A DNA stretch of 36,583 nucleotides from JBCCFK01 sp965262315. GTDB lineage: Bacteria; Actinomycetota; Acidimicrobiia; Acidimicrobiales; UBA8592. Below the pieces are notes generated by a model. The model was not told the DNA's origin. It saw only the letters and a list, made by a program, of their open reading frames with translations, and made no database searches. The stretch covers positions 1-36,583 of the forward strand of contig CBDHFJ010000148.1 of NCBI GenBank assembly GCA_965262315.1. The letters run 5' to 3'. Shown piece by piece: positions 22,814 to 31,181 of the stretch. How positions within the stretch are numbered: the first letter of the stretch is position 1; the number at the start of each line of letters is the position of its first letter. The position numbers and the translations under genes were made by a program.

Positions 22814-24127
22814 TCACGGTGGCGCCCGATCGCCCTTGACCTTGTTGTGAGGATCACACCGGGCCTTGCCGTTCCGGATGGCGGTTGGACCGTGGCGGCT
22901 GTACGGCAGCTCGTGATCCGCTTGGAGCCACGACAGCGGTGCATCGCACCCGGTCTCGGCGCAGCGGCCGCGGGCGGCAACGAGGATCGCTTCCTTCAGC
23001 TGGCGCGGGAAGCACCGGACCTTCTGGCCCAGGTCGAGGACCTCGCCCTCGGCGGACATGACCAGACGTCGGAGCTCGGCGATGCCGATGTACGCGGCGG
23101 CGAGCCGGGGGTGGATCGGCGTGCCGTCGACCAGCTCGCAGCGGGCGTCGATGTCGCCGTGGGCGATCGGCAGGCGCCAGGGGTCGATGCCGGCCGGCAG
23201 CGGTTCGCCGGCCTCCTCGCACGCCAGGCGGATCAACACGTCTGCGGCCACCGCGGGCGACATCACCAGGTGGATGAGCGGCGCCGGCACCGAGCCGTTC
23301 GATCGCTTCGCTCCGCGACCGACCAGGTTCACCAACCCGTCGGCGAACCGTTGGGTGGTGGTCCGCTCTGCGCCTGACTCCTGGTCGTCGCGCCAGAGCC
23401 GGTCGCCCTCCTGGTTGAGCGCGGTCAGCAGCGCCGCGCCCGCAACCGGGTCGAGCCTGAAGCTCCCCGAAACCGAGCCATCGCCTGTGCGGCGAACGGT
23501 GAGCTTGCGGCTCTCCCGTTGCTGCTCGGGTTCGTCGCCGTCGGGATCGGCCGCGAGCACCCAGTACCGCAACGCCTCGAGGAAGTCCCGCCACGGCTCC
23601 GCAGCGATCTCGACCAGGAACTCCTGGGCATCGATCATCGCCTGATGCGTTCGTGCGTTGTCGTTGGCCCGGATCACTTGGAGGTGGCGCCGACTGAGCA
23701 GTCCGCCTGCGGACGCTTCGCCCAGGCCGGGGAACGACCGCAACCACACGCCGAGGTTCTTGTCGGCCCCGACGACGGCAGGATCGACACCGGTTTCCGC
23801 AGCCACGTGGTTGGCCATCGTGCGCAGCCCCGACCCCACCTGCACCCCTGCCTCATGCGCCGACACCGCACTCTCGGCGAACAACGCATCGACTCTGTTG
23901 CGGATCCCCTGCACCCGCTGGGCCCACGCGTCGGCCTCTTCCCGTGTCAGGCACGACAACGGCACGGCAAGCGCGCCATCGAGCGCAGCATCGAGCTCGT
24001 CGAGCACGAGCGACGGGTTGTCGACCGCTGTGGGCACGTGCATGCCTCCCGAGAAGAACGTCAGATCGTCTGGCAGTGACCGACCGGTCACGAGCCGCTC
24101 GGGGAAGCGGTCCTCAACTTTCATCAT
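22814..24127 (-). CDS. DUF222 / HNH endonuclease domain protein (13E12 repeat family)
   Basis: 437 residues. The long N-terminal DUF222 region (ELDAALDGALAVPLSCLTREEADAWAQRVQGIRNRVDALFAESAV ... VLSRRHLQVI type helices) is followed by a C-terminal HNH domain: ARGRCAETGCDAPLSWLQADHELPY (Cys, Cys, Asp-His) and GKARCDPHNKVKGDR (Cys, His-Asn). These proteins occur in many copies in actinobacterial genomes and are carried by mobile elements or spread by duplication; their cellular role is not established. The frame is open to 24190; ATG 24127 is one of two adjacent ATGs (24127, 24124) and neither has a convincing ribosome-binding site. It abuts the decayed sigma factor at 24178. Confidence 0.85.
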   Translation of the reverse strand: MMKVEDRFPERLVTGRSLPDDLTFFSGGMHVPTAVDNPSLVLDELDAALDGALAVPLSCLTREEADAWAQRVQGIRNRVDALFAESAVSAHEAGVQVGSGLRTMANHVAAETGVDPAVVGADKNLGVWLRSFPGLGEASAGGLLSRRHLQVIRANDNARTHQAMIDAQEFLVEIAAEPWRDFLEALRYWVLAADPDGDEPEQQRESRKLTVRRTGDGSVSGSFRLDPVAGAALLTALNQEGDRLWRDDQESGAERTTTQRFADGLVNLVGRGAKRSNGSVPAPLIHLVMSPAVAADVLIRLACEEAGEPLPAGIDPWRLPIAHGDIDARCELVDGTPIHPRLAAAYIGIAELRRLVMSAEGEVLDLGQKVRCFPRQLKEAILVAARGRCAETGCDAPLSWLQADHELPYSRHGPTAIRNGKARCDPHNKVKGDRAPP

Positions 24128-24177
24128 ACCGCGCGGGTGTCTGCGCTGTCGAACATCGGCACGTTCGATCGCCGTGG

Positions 24178-24520
24178 CATACGACACCAACGGACGCGCA
24201 AGAGGCCTTCATCGGAATGCGGAATGGCGCCAGATCTCGCGATACGACGACCCGGTCGTGGATCCGGCGCGTTGGCTTTCAACCGCGCAGCAACAGCCGC
24301 CGGAACCAGCGCCGTCGAACAGAGCAGGCCGTCAGACCGCGACGATCTGAGCCGGCTTCATCGATGTCGCTCAGGGAGTTGCCCGAGCGGACCCGGATCC
24401 GGTCTGCGCCTGGCTACCCTCAAGGCGATCGCTGACTCGACGTCGCCGAGGGCACCGTGAAGTCCATGACGGCCGAGTGCGCCTGCGCGCCCTACTCACA
24501 GAGGACCGAACCCGTTCGTC
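24178..24520 (+). pseudogene. Decayed ECF (SigE-like) sigma factor gene
   Basis: No intact frame, but successive pieces in changing frames spell a group 4 sigma factor. Frame 1 (from 24193) gives DAQEAFIGM; frame 3 gives EWRQISRYDDPVV; frame 1 from 24259 gives WIRRVGFQPRSNSRRNQRRRTEQAV; frame 1 near 24370 gives SLRELPERTRI; a stop TGA (24433-24435) is followed in the same frame by LDVAEGTVKS; frame 3 from 24477 gives RLRALLTEDRT. Region 2 (QEAF..M..W..ISRYDDPV.WIRRV), the basic linker and region 4 (LRELPERTR, DVAEGTVKS) keep the expected order. The 5' part is missing, at the edge of the HNH gene. Confidence 0.7.
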
Positions 24521-26050
24521 CGATCTCGGCCCCCCACATCGACGCTCTTGGCGCGACCTCGAGCTCGACGCCGACACCGGCACCGACGCCGGGCAGGCGG
24601 GGGCGTGGCCATCGGCGCTCGCTGCAGGTGCGCCATGGCAACCGGCGGCGACTCGAGAGTCGTCAGCGCGGACTGGCCCATCGATTCGGCTCGGTTCTGA
24701 CGGGCACGGTCAGCGACGCACGTGACCGCTGCGCAGGACGCAACGGCGCCAACACCCTGGTGATTCGAGCCTCACATCTCTACCGGCAACGAGCGACACT
24801 CACCGAGGATCTCGTGCGGCACTGGACCCGGGGGCGGTCTTCGTGAGTCGCAAGCCCATCGCCGAGGTCGTCGGCTCGGAGCCGGCCAGCAACCGCCCGC
24901 ACCATGCCGTGCGCGGTTCTCGCTCCGCATCGACGGCGACGATCATCGCCGACGCACACCAGATTCTCGTGACGTCGATGGCGCTGAAGGTCATAGCCGG
25001 GACTGTGGCCCAGGCGCTGTGCACCGATGACCCTGGAGGAAGCCGCGAGGACCGGCGGACCTCGGGCGACCGGCCAGAGCCCGTGCGAACCGCGGCGCCT
25101 CCTTCGGCGTCCCAGCGACACCACCCCGCGCTTGGCGGGTGATCGAGGTGTTCAGCACCGGCGTCGGCGACGAGTTCGGCTACGTGATCGAGCTCGACCC
25201 GGACTCACCCTGGACGTGGCGTGATCTGGACGGAGAGCAGTCCGACGCCCCCCTCATCGAGGATCCGACCGAGATCACGATCGTCGCCCGGGTCGGCGTC
25301 GACCTGCACCCGAGCTCGTGGGAGCGCGAGTCAGGCATTCCGGCGGGCCCTCTGCGGAGCGATCGCTCACGGGTGGCCTGGTTGACGCGAGCTGCGTCGA
25401 TGTCGACGTCGCACGGGTGCTCTGGCATGGCCGACATCGCCTACACCCAGCGATTCCAGGGCACACTGAACGGGGAGGGAGTCGGACCAACGTCGAGATG
25501 TCGGCCGGGGTGACAACACCGGCCTCGACACCGTCTCGCTCTTCGATCGGATGCGCTGCAGGTCGATGTCAGCGCCTTCTTCGGGCTCGGGTTCGTGACC
25601 GCTGGTGACGAGGAGGACGGCATCGATCTCCAGCCGACGACTTCCGTCGAGAGACGGGGTGGCGTCGACCCCGCGGACCACTCGATCCTGTGCATATCGC
25701 GTTGATCACACACGTTGGTACAACGCCGAGGGCTGCCCTCTCCGACATCTCGTGTGGCAGGGCCCGGGACCCGAGCACTGCGCATGGAGCGGGCGCTCTT
25801 CCTCCATGTCGAGGACCTCCCCCAGATGAACTAGCGACCGGCTGCGCACCTATGCGACCCAGACGCACGCTCGCTCCGGGGTCTTCAGAACGGTGGGGTC
25901 ACCGGGCCCTGATCGAGGATCGGGACGGTGACACCGGCCTCCGGTCGGCGATGGGCTTCGAGATGTGGATCGATGCCGTCGAACAACGACGCGAGAGGTC
26001 TGGCGTCGACACAGACTCGACGTTCCTGTGCGTCAGGCGTACCCCCCGGA
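24521..26050. other. About 1.5 kb with no intact gene, scattered coding-like remnants
   Basis: No frame carries a recognisable full domain or a good start site. GC and codon bias look weaker than in the neighbours, with more ATG/CAT and mixed frames. Two stretches read like coding sequence in frame 2: 25142-25310 (IEVFSTGVGDEFGYVIELD ... ITIVARVGVDLHP) and 25559-25705 (QVDVSAFFGLGFVTAGDEEDGIDLQP), separated by a stop at 25511-25513. A short open frame at 24843-25142 has no identity to me. I read the block as gene debris next to the decayed sigma factor; no tRNA or inverted-repeat boundary was seen. Confidence 0.5.
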
Positions 26051-26707
26051 TCAGCCCGCCAGCGGGGACGCGAGACGCTTGGTGACCGCATCGCGGATCT
26101 CGGCGTCGAAGGCGCGGATGTGCTCCTCCATCAGGGCGGCAGCGCGGTCGCCGTCGCCGGCCCGGAGCGCCTCCATCATCACGGCGTGTTCGTCGACGGC
26201 GTGGGCCATGTCGGCGACGTCGGCGAGGTAGAGGTGCCAGAGGCGATCGGACTGGGCATAGAGCACGTCGAGGGTGTCGACCAGGAACCGGTTGCCAGCC
26301 GCCTCCCACATGATCTCGTGGCCGCGGCGGTCGATCTCCATCAGGTCCTCGTTGCCGCCGGCCGATCCGACGCCGCCGAGCGCAGCCTCCATCGCAGTCC
26401 AGTGCTCGTCGGTGCCCCGAGCGGCGGCCAACCGAGCCGCGTACGGCTCGAGCACGGTGCGGGTCTCGAACAGCATCGACAGCTCCTCGACCTCGATGCC
26501 CGACACGAACATGCCCCGGCGGGGGATGACGGTGATGAAGTGCTCGCGGGCGAGCCGCTGGAGGGCTTCGCGGATCGGGGTGCGCCCGATGCCGAGCTGC
26601 TCGCGCAGATCGTCCTCACGCAAGACGTCACCGGGCGCGAGATCGAGGCGCACGATCATGCGCCGGATCTGCTGATACGCCTGCTCGGAAAGGGGAAGCT
26701 CGCTCAC
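26051..26707 (-). CDS. GntR-family (FCD) transcriptional regulator
   Basis: 218 residues from GTG 26707. The winged helix is typical GntR (SEQAYQQIRRMIVRLDLAPGDVLREDDLREQLGIGRTPIREALQRLAREHFITVIPRRGMFV), followed by an FCD domain with metal/ligand residues in YDLDRRGHEIMWEAAGN-type helices (EIDRRGHEIMWEA) and DEHAVMMEALRAGDGDRAAALMEEHIRAF. It is divergent from the dehydrogenase/ETF/folC operon, with a TGATA-repeat operator between, so it probably senses an intermediate of that pathway and controls the operon. Confidence 0.92.
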   Translation of the reverse strand: MSELPLSEQAYQQIRRMIVRLDLAPGDVLREDDLREQLGIGRTPIREALQRLAREHFITVIPRRGMFVSGIEVEELSMLFETRTVLEPYAARLAAARGTDEHWTAMEAALGGVGSAGGNEDLMEIDRRGHEIMWEAAGNRFLVDTLDVLYAQSDRLWHLYLADVADMAHAVDEHAVMMEALRAGDGDRAAALMEEHIRAFDAEIRDAVTKRLASPLAG

Positions 26708-26752
26708 GGTCCCTGGTTGCCACGACGGGGTCCGACACCTAAGCTGTCGGGC

Positions 26753-26773
26753 TGATACATCTCTGATATATCA
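26753..26773. promoter_or_regulatory. GntR-type operator between the regulator and the flavoprotein operon
   Basis: TGATACAT at 26753 and the perfect 10-bp palindrome TGATATATCA at 26764-26773 start exactly 11 bp (one helical turn) apart. It is AT-rich in an otherwise GC-rich region, and it lies 34 nt before the plus-strand ATG and 46 nt before the regulator's GTG. TATATC (26767-26772) could also be the plus-strand -10. Confidence 0.65.
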
Positions 26774-26807
26774 CTCGTGTACCAGCCTCACAACCCGGAG
26801 AGCTTCC

Positions 26808-29330
26808 ATGTCCGACTTTCCTTCCAAAGCAAAGGTCGTCGTCATCGGCGCCGGCATCGTCGGCAACTGCCTGGTCGGGCACCTGTCGCGCCTGGGCTGG
26901 ACCGACATGGTCCTGCTCGACAAGGGCCCCCTCCCCAACCCGGGCGGCTCCACCGGCCACGCCTCCAACTTCATCTTCCCGGTGGACCACAACAAGGAGA
27001 TGGCGCTGCTGGGTGAGCAGAGCGCCAACCAGTACCGCGACCTCGACATGTCGGTCGACTCCGGCGGCATCGAGGTGGCCCGCACCCAGGAGCGCATGGA
27101 CGAGCTCCAGCGCCGCATGACCTCGGCGATGGCCTGGGGCATCGAGGCCCACCTGCTCACCCCCGAGCAGGTCAAGGAGCACGTGCCGTTCATCAACGAC
27201 GAGGTCATCCTCGGCGGCTTCTACTGCCCCACGGTGTCGGTGGTCGACTCGCTCGAGACCGGCACCGTCATGCGCAAGGAGGCCATGGAACGCGACGCCC
27301 TCCAGGTCTTCGCCAACACCGAGGTCCTCGACGTCTTGACCGAAGACGACCCGCTCCCCGGCATGCGCAAGGTCACCGGCGTCGTCACCGACAAGGGCAC
27401 CATCGAGGCCGAGTACGTCGTGATCGCCTGCGGCGTGTGGTCCAACCGCATCGCCAACATGGCCGACGCCTACATCCCCCTCGTCCCCGCGGTCCACCAG
27501 ATGGCCGACGTCGGCCCGATGGACGTGCTGGTCGAGACCAACAACGAGATCGGCTACCCGATCGTCCGCGACATGGACACGTTCTGCTACGAGCGCCAGT
27601 CGGCCGGCTCGATGGAGGTCGGCTCCTACGCCCACCGGCCGATCTTCCACCACCCCGACGAGATCCCCTCGAACGAAGAGGCCGCCCTCTCGCCCACCGA
27701 GATGCCGTTCACCCCGGACGACTTCGACGATCAGATGGAACAGGCCATCGAGCTGATGGACATGCTCGGCGAGGCCGAGATCAAGTACGCCATCAACGGC
27801 CTCCTCTCGCTCACCCCGGACGCCATGCCGTGTCTCGGTGAGATCCCCGACGTTCGCAACCTCTGGTCGGCCGCCGCCGTGTGGGTCAAGGAAGGCCCGG
27901 GTATGGCGCAGGTGGTCGCCGAATGGATGACCCACGGCTACCCCCGGGTGATCGACGCCCACGGTGCCGACATCGCCCGCTTCTACCCCCAGGAGCGTTC
28001 CGACGACCACATCTGGGCCCGCGCCGCCGAGCACTTCAACAAGACCTACGGCATCGTGCACCCCTCCGAGCAGTGGGAGTCCGAGCGCAACCTCAAGGTC
28101 AGCCCCTACAAGTCCCGCGAGGACGCACTGGGCGCGGTCTTCTACCAGGCCCGCGTCTGGGAACGGCCGCAGTGGTACACGTCCAACCAGGACCTGGTGG
28201 AGCGCTACGGCCTCGAAGAGCGCGAGGTCGAGTGGGACAACCGCTGGTGGTCGCCCATCATCAACGCCGAGCACCTCAACATGCGCGAGAACGCCGGCCT
28301 GGTGGACCTGACGGCCTTCCAGGTCTTCGACCTCCAGGGCCCCGGCGCCATCGAGTTCGCCGAGTACCTCGCCGTCAACAAGGTCGACGGTCCCGTCGGC
28401 AAGGCCACCTACACCCCGTGGCTCAACAACGACGGCGGCTTCCACTCCGACCTCACCATGATGAAGACCGCCGAGGACACCATCCGGGTCGTCACCGGCG
28501 CCTTCGACGGCGGCCGCGACGAGTTCTGGATCAAGAAGCACATGCCCACCGACGGGTCGGTGACCTTCACCAACCGCACCGAGGAGATCACCACCCTCGG
28601 CCTGTGGGGTCCCAACGCCCCTGCGATCCTCGGCAAGCTCACCGACGCCGACCTTAGCCAGGAGGGTTCGCCCTACGGCGCGATCCGCAATGTCGAGATC
28701 GCCGGCATCGCCTGCACGATCTTCCGCATCTCCTATGTGGGCGACACCGGCTGGGAGATCTACACCGACTGGGACAACGGCCCAGCCCTGTGGGACGCGA
28801 TCATGGACGCCGGCGGCGACCAGGGCCTGCGCCCGCTCGGCCTCGGCGTGTACGCACTCACCGGCCGCATCGAGAAGGGCTACCGCCTGATGGGCGCGGA
28901 GCTCGAGAGCGAATACACCCCCGTCGAGGCCGGCCTGGCCCGCCCGAAGGTCAAGGGCGCCGACTTCATCGGCAAGGAGGCCTACCTGGCCGCCCGCGAA
29001 GCCGGCCCCGCCGCCCACATGTGCACCCTCACCGTCGACGACAACACCGACAGCCAGGGGCGACAGCGCTTCATGCAGGGTGGCAACGAGCCCATCCTCG
29101 ACCTGGACGGCAACCGCATCGTGGACAGCCACGGCCGAGTCAGCCGCGTCACCACCGCCGGCGCCGGCCCGTCGGTCGGCAAGCACCTGCTCATGGGCTA
29201 CCTGCCGCCGGACAAGGCCGTGATCGGCACCCAGCTCCAGGTCATGTACATGAACGAGCTCTTCCCCTGCACCGTCGCCGCCGTCGAAGGATCGGTGTTC
29301 GATCCCGACAACGAAAGGCTGAAGGGATGA
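26808..29330 (+). CDS. FAD-dependent dehydrogenase with GcvT domain (dimethylglycine/sarcosine dehydrogenase-like)
   Basis: 840 residues, matching dimethylglycine dehydrogenase-type enzymes in length and layout. Residues 10-400: DAO fold with VVVIGAGIVGNCL dinucleotide motif and GSTGHASNF, where His51 corresponds to the covalently flavinylated His of GSTWHAAG in the mammalian enzyme. Residues ~410-835: GcvT-like THF-binding domain (YKSREDALGAVFYQARVWERPQWY, ENAGLVDLTAFQVFDLQGPGA, RISYVGDTGWEIYTDW, YRLMGAELESEYTPVEAGL). The enzyme would oxidise an N-methyl group, pass electrons to ETF and put the formaldehyde unit on THF. Exact substrate (dimethylglycine, sarcosine or another N-methyl amine) is inference. 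ATG 26808 has CGGAGAGC upstream; its stop overlaps etfB as ATGA. Confidence 0.9.
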   Translation: MSDFPSKAKVVVIGAGIVGNCLVGHLSRLGWTDMVLLDKGPLPNPGGSTGHASNFIFPVDHNKEMALLGEQSANQYRDLDMSVDSGGIEVARTQERMDELQRRMTSAMAWGIEAHLLTPEQVKEHVPFINDEVILGGFYCPTVSVVDSLETGTVMRKEAMERDALQVFANTEVLDVLTEDDPLPGMRKVTGVVTDKGTIEAEYVVIACGVWSNRIANMADAYIPLVPAVHQMADVGPMDVLVETNNEIGYPIVRDMDTFCYERQSAGSMEVGSYAHRPIFHHPDEIPSNEEAALSPTEMPFTPDDFDDQMEQAIELMDMLGEAEIKYAINGLLSLTPDAMPCLGEIPDVRNLWSAAAVWVKEGPGMAQVVAEWMTHGYPRVIDAHGADIARFYPQERSDDHIWARAAEHFNKTYGIVHPSEQWESERNLKVSPYKSREDALGAVFYQARVWERPQWYTSNQDLVERYGLEEREVEWDNRWWSPIINAEHLNMRENAGLVDLTAFQVFDLQGPGAIEFAEYLAVNKVDGPVGKATYTPWLNNDGGFHSDLTMMKTAEDTIRVVTGAFDGGRDEFWIKKHMPTDGSVTFTNRTEEITTLGLWGPNAPAILGKLTDADLSQEGSPYGAIRNVEIAGIACTIFRISYVGDTGWEIYTDWDNGPALWDAIMDAGGDQGLRPLGLGVYALTGRIEKGYRLMGAELESEYTPVEAGLARPKVKGADFIGKEAYLAAREAGPAAHMCTLTVDDNTDSQGRQRFMQGGNEPILDLDGNRIVDSHGRVSRVTTAGAGPSVGKHLLMGYLPPDKAVIGTQLQVMYMNELFPCTVAAVEGSVFDPDNERLKG

Positions 29331-30094
29331 GGATTCTCGTCTGCGTCAAACGGGTGCCTGCGCCGGGGGCGAAGATCAATGTGACGGACGACGCCATGGC
29401 GGTCGACACGGCACACCTCGGGTTCACCACGTCGCCCCATGAGGAGTGTGCGCTCGAAGAGGCTGTGCAGATCAGCGAACGCGACGGCGGCGAGGTCACG
29501 GTGTTGACGCTCGGCCCGGCCGAGGCCGAGGAGCAGCTGCGCTACGCCGCCTCGGTGGGTGCGCACAAGATCGTGCTCGTCCCCACCGACGGCACCGCCT
29601 GGGACCCCCAGCGCACGGCCACCGCCCTGACCGAGGCGATCACCTCGCTCGAGGCCACCGATGGCGCCTTCGACATGATCTTCTTCGGCAACGAGTCCGC
29701 CGACTCGGGCGGGTTCCAGGTCGGAGTCCGTGTGGCCCACAAGCTCGGCCGCCCGATGGTCAACGCCATCAAGGCGATCGAACCCGGTGACGGCAGCGTC
29801 GTCGCCAAGCGCGAGATCGACGGCGGCTTCGAGGTCTACGACCTGCCGCTTCCGGCGGTGCTCGGGATCAAGGAGGGCATCAACCTCCCGCGCTACCCCA
29901 CCATGAAGGGTCGCCTGGCCTCGAAGAAGGCGGAGATGGCCAGCCACGACAGCGACGCCGCCCCCGGCGGTCAGGGCCTCGTGAAGCTGCACCGCCCCAC
30001 CGAGACGGTCAGCGAGACCGAGATCCTCGGCACCGACGCAAGTGCCGCCGCCGCGATCGTTGACATCCTCGAAGAGATCGGAGTGCTGTCTTGA
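29327..30094 (+). CDS. etfB: Electron transfer flavoprotein subunit beta
   Basis: 255 residues. The AMP-binding EtfB core is clear: MRILVCVKRVPAPGAKINVTDDAM, EECALEEAVQISER, VTVLTLGPAEAEEQLRYAASVGAHKIVLV, IFFGNESADSGGFQVGVRVAHKLGRPMV (the usual D-x-x-x-x-Q-V-G segment) and LPAVLGIKEGINLPRYPTMKGRLASKKAE, the ETF-beta signature that carries the recognition loop. ATGA overlap with the flavoprotein stop and AAGGG just upstream show translational coupling. It accepts electrons from the flavoprotein and hands them to ETF:quinone oxidoreductase, which is not in the window. Confidence 0.95.
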   Translation: MRILVCVKRVPAPGAKINVTDDAMAVDTAHLGFTTSPHEECALEEAVQISERDGGEVTVLTLGPAEAEEQLRYAASVGAHKIVLVPTDGTAWDPQRTATALTEAITSLEATDGAFDMIFFGNESADSGGFQVGVRVAHKLGRPMVNAIKAIEPGDGSVVAKREIDGGFEVYDLPLPAVLGIKEGINLPRYPTMKGRLASKKAEMASHDSDAAPGGQGLVKLHRPTETVSETEILGTDASAAAAIVDILEEIGVLS

Positions 30095-30185
30095 TCCGAC
30101 AATCGCAGCTTCGCTTCGCTCTGGCTGCTCTGCGGAACGCAAGCGCCGAGCTGGTCGCTCGTCCCTCGCTCCCGGGAATTCAGCA
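30095..30185 (+). other. 91-nt insertion-like spacer between etfB and etfA
   Basis: etfB and etfA are usually adjacent or overlapping; here 91 nt of low-complexity sequence (repeated cttcgctctggctgctctgc-like triplet runs, GCAGC ... GCTGC arms) separates them, with no stop in one frame across it. No convincing promoter or ribosome-binding site before etfA ATG 30186. It may be a small extragenic repeat element. Confidence 0.4.
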
Positions 30186-31172
30186 ATGACTCTTCTTGTG
30201 GTCCTTGAACACGATCGGGGCGCGTGGTCCGACGCCAATGACGAGGCGTTGACGGCCGGGCGCACGCTGGCCGCTGACATGGGTGCCGACATGCACGCCG
30301 TGCTCGCCGGCGATGGTGCGCTCGACCTGGCCGGCCAGGCCGGGGCGGGCGGCGCTGCCGTCGTCCACGTGATCACCGACCCGATGCTCACCGACTTCGG
30401 CCCCGAGGCCGTCGGCGAGTCGGTCACCCAGCTCATCGCCTCCACCGACCCCGCCGCGGTCATGGCTGTCGGCACCAGCCGCGGCAACGAGGTCATGGCC
30501 CAGGTGGCGGCTCGCATGGACCTGCCGTTCGTCGCCAACTGCCTGTCGATCGACCCGAGTGGCGACACCTGGTCGATGACCCGCGTGCAATGGGGTGGGT
30601 CGCTGCTGGAGGACGCCACGCTCGACAGCGCGGGCGGCCCCAGGCTGGTGAGCTACGGCCATCACGCCGTCGCCGCCGAAGCCGCCGATGCCGCGGGCGC
30701 CGGCGACGTGCAGGAGTTCACCCCCGAACTCGACGCCCTGCTCGCTCGCACGATCGTGCAGGGGCGCGACGTGCAGGAAGCCGGCGTCACGCTCTCGACC
30801 GCCCCTGTCGTGGTCTCCGGTGGCCGCGGTGTCGGCTCCGCCGAGGGCTTCGCGGCGCTGGAGGAGCTCGCCGAGCTGCTCGGCGGCCGCGTCGGCTGTA
30901 GCCGAGCGGTCACCAACCTCGGCTGGCGAACCCACACGGACCAGGTCGGCCAGACGGGAACCCGGATCGCGCCCGAGATCTACATCGCCACGGGAATCTC
31001 CGGTGCCATCCAGCACTGGGTGGGCGCCATGGCGTCGAAGCGGATCCTCGCGATCAACACCGACGCCGAAGCCAACATGGTCACCAAGGCCGACTACGCC
31101 GTGATCGCCGACCTGCACGAGGTCGTGCCGGCGATCACCGCCGAGATCAAGCGTCGGCGCGGCGAGCAGTAG
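30186..31172 (+). CDS. etfA: Electron transfer flavoprotein subunit alpha
   Basis: 328 residues. The C-terminal FAD-binding domain is diagnostic: VSGGRGVGSAEGF, GCSRAVTNLGWRTHTDQVGQTGTRIAPEIYIATGISGAIQHWVG and INTDAEANMVTKADYAVIADLHEVVPAI. The N-terminal Rossmann-like domain begins MTLLVVLEHDRGAW. ATG 30186 fits the family N-terminus, the open frame runs further up through the spacer to 30042. Forms the ETF heterodimer with EtfB that carries electrons from the flavoprotein dehydrogenase to the quinone pool. The TAG stop at 31170-31172 opens a TAGCGT hexamer used by the next gene. Confidence 0.95.
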   Translation: MTLLVVLEHDRGAWSDANDEALTAGRTLAADMGADMHAVLAGDGALDLAGQAGAGGAAVVHVITDPMLTDFGPEAVGESVTQLIASTDPAAVMAVGTSRGNEVMAQVAARMDLPFVANCLSIDPSGDTWSMTRVQWGGSLLEDATLDSAGGPRLVSYGHHAVAAEAADAAGAGDVQEFTPELDALLARTIVQGRDVQEAGVTLSTAPVVVSGGRGVGSAEGFAALEELAELLGGRVGCSRAVTNLGWRTHTDQVGQTGTRIAPEIYIATGISGAIQHWVGAMASKRILAINTDAEANMVTKADYAVIADLHEVVPAITAEIKRRRGEQ

Positions 31173-31175
31173 CGT
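31170..31175 (+). promoter_or_regulatory. -10 element TAGCGT overlapping the etfA stop codon
   Basis: TAG (31170-31172) is the etfA stop; TAGCGT ends 6 nt before GTG 31182 of folC, with no ribosome-binding site. A leaderless internal promoter would let folC be made apart from the operon. Confidence 0.45.
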
Positions 31176-31181
31176 TGCGAC

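Noticed and set aside
24191..26050. Mobile element with terminal inverted repeats, suggested by decayed genes next to an HNH gene
   Set aside because: No matching inverted or direct repeats seen at the edges and no transposase or integrase motifs.
26739..29186. 815-residue open frame antisense to the flavoprotein gene
   Set aside because: Composition (GVG/DVGV-rich) and position mirror the codon bias of the plus-strand gene; no domain, no start signal, and the plus strand has clear motifs.
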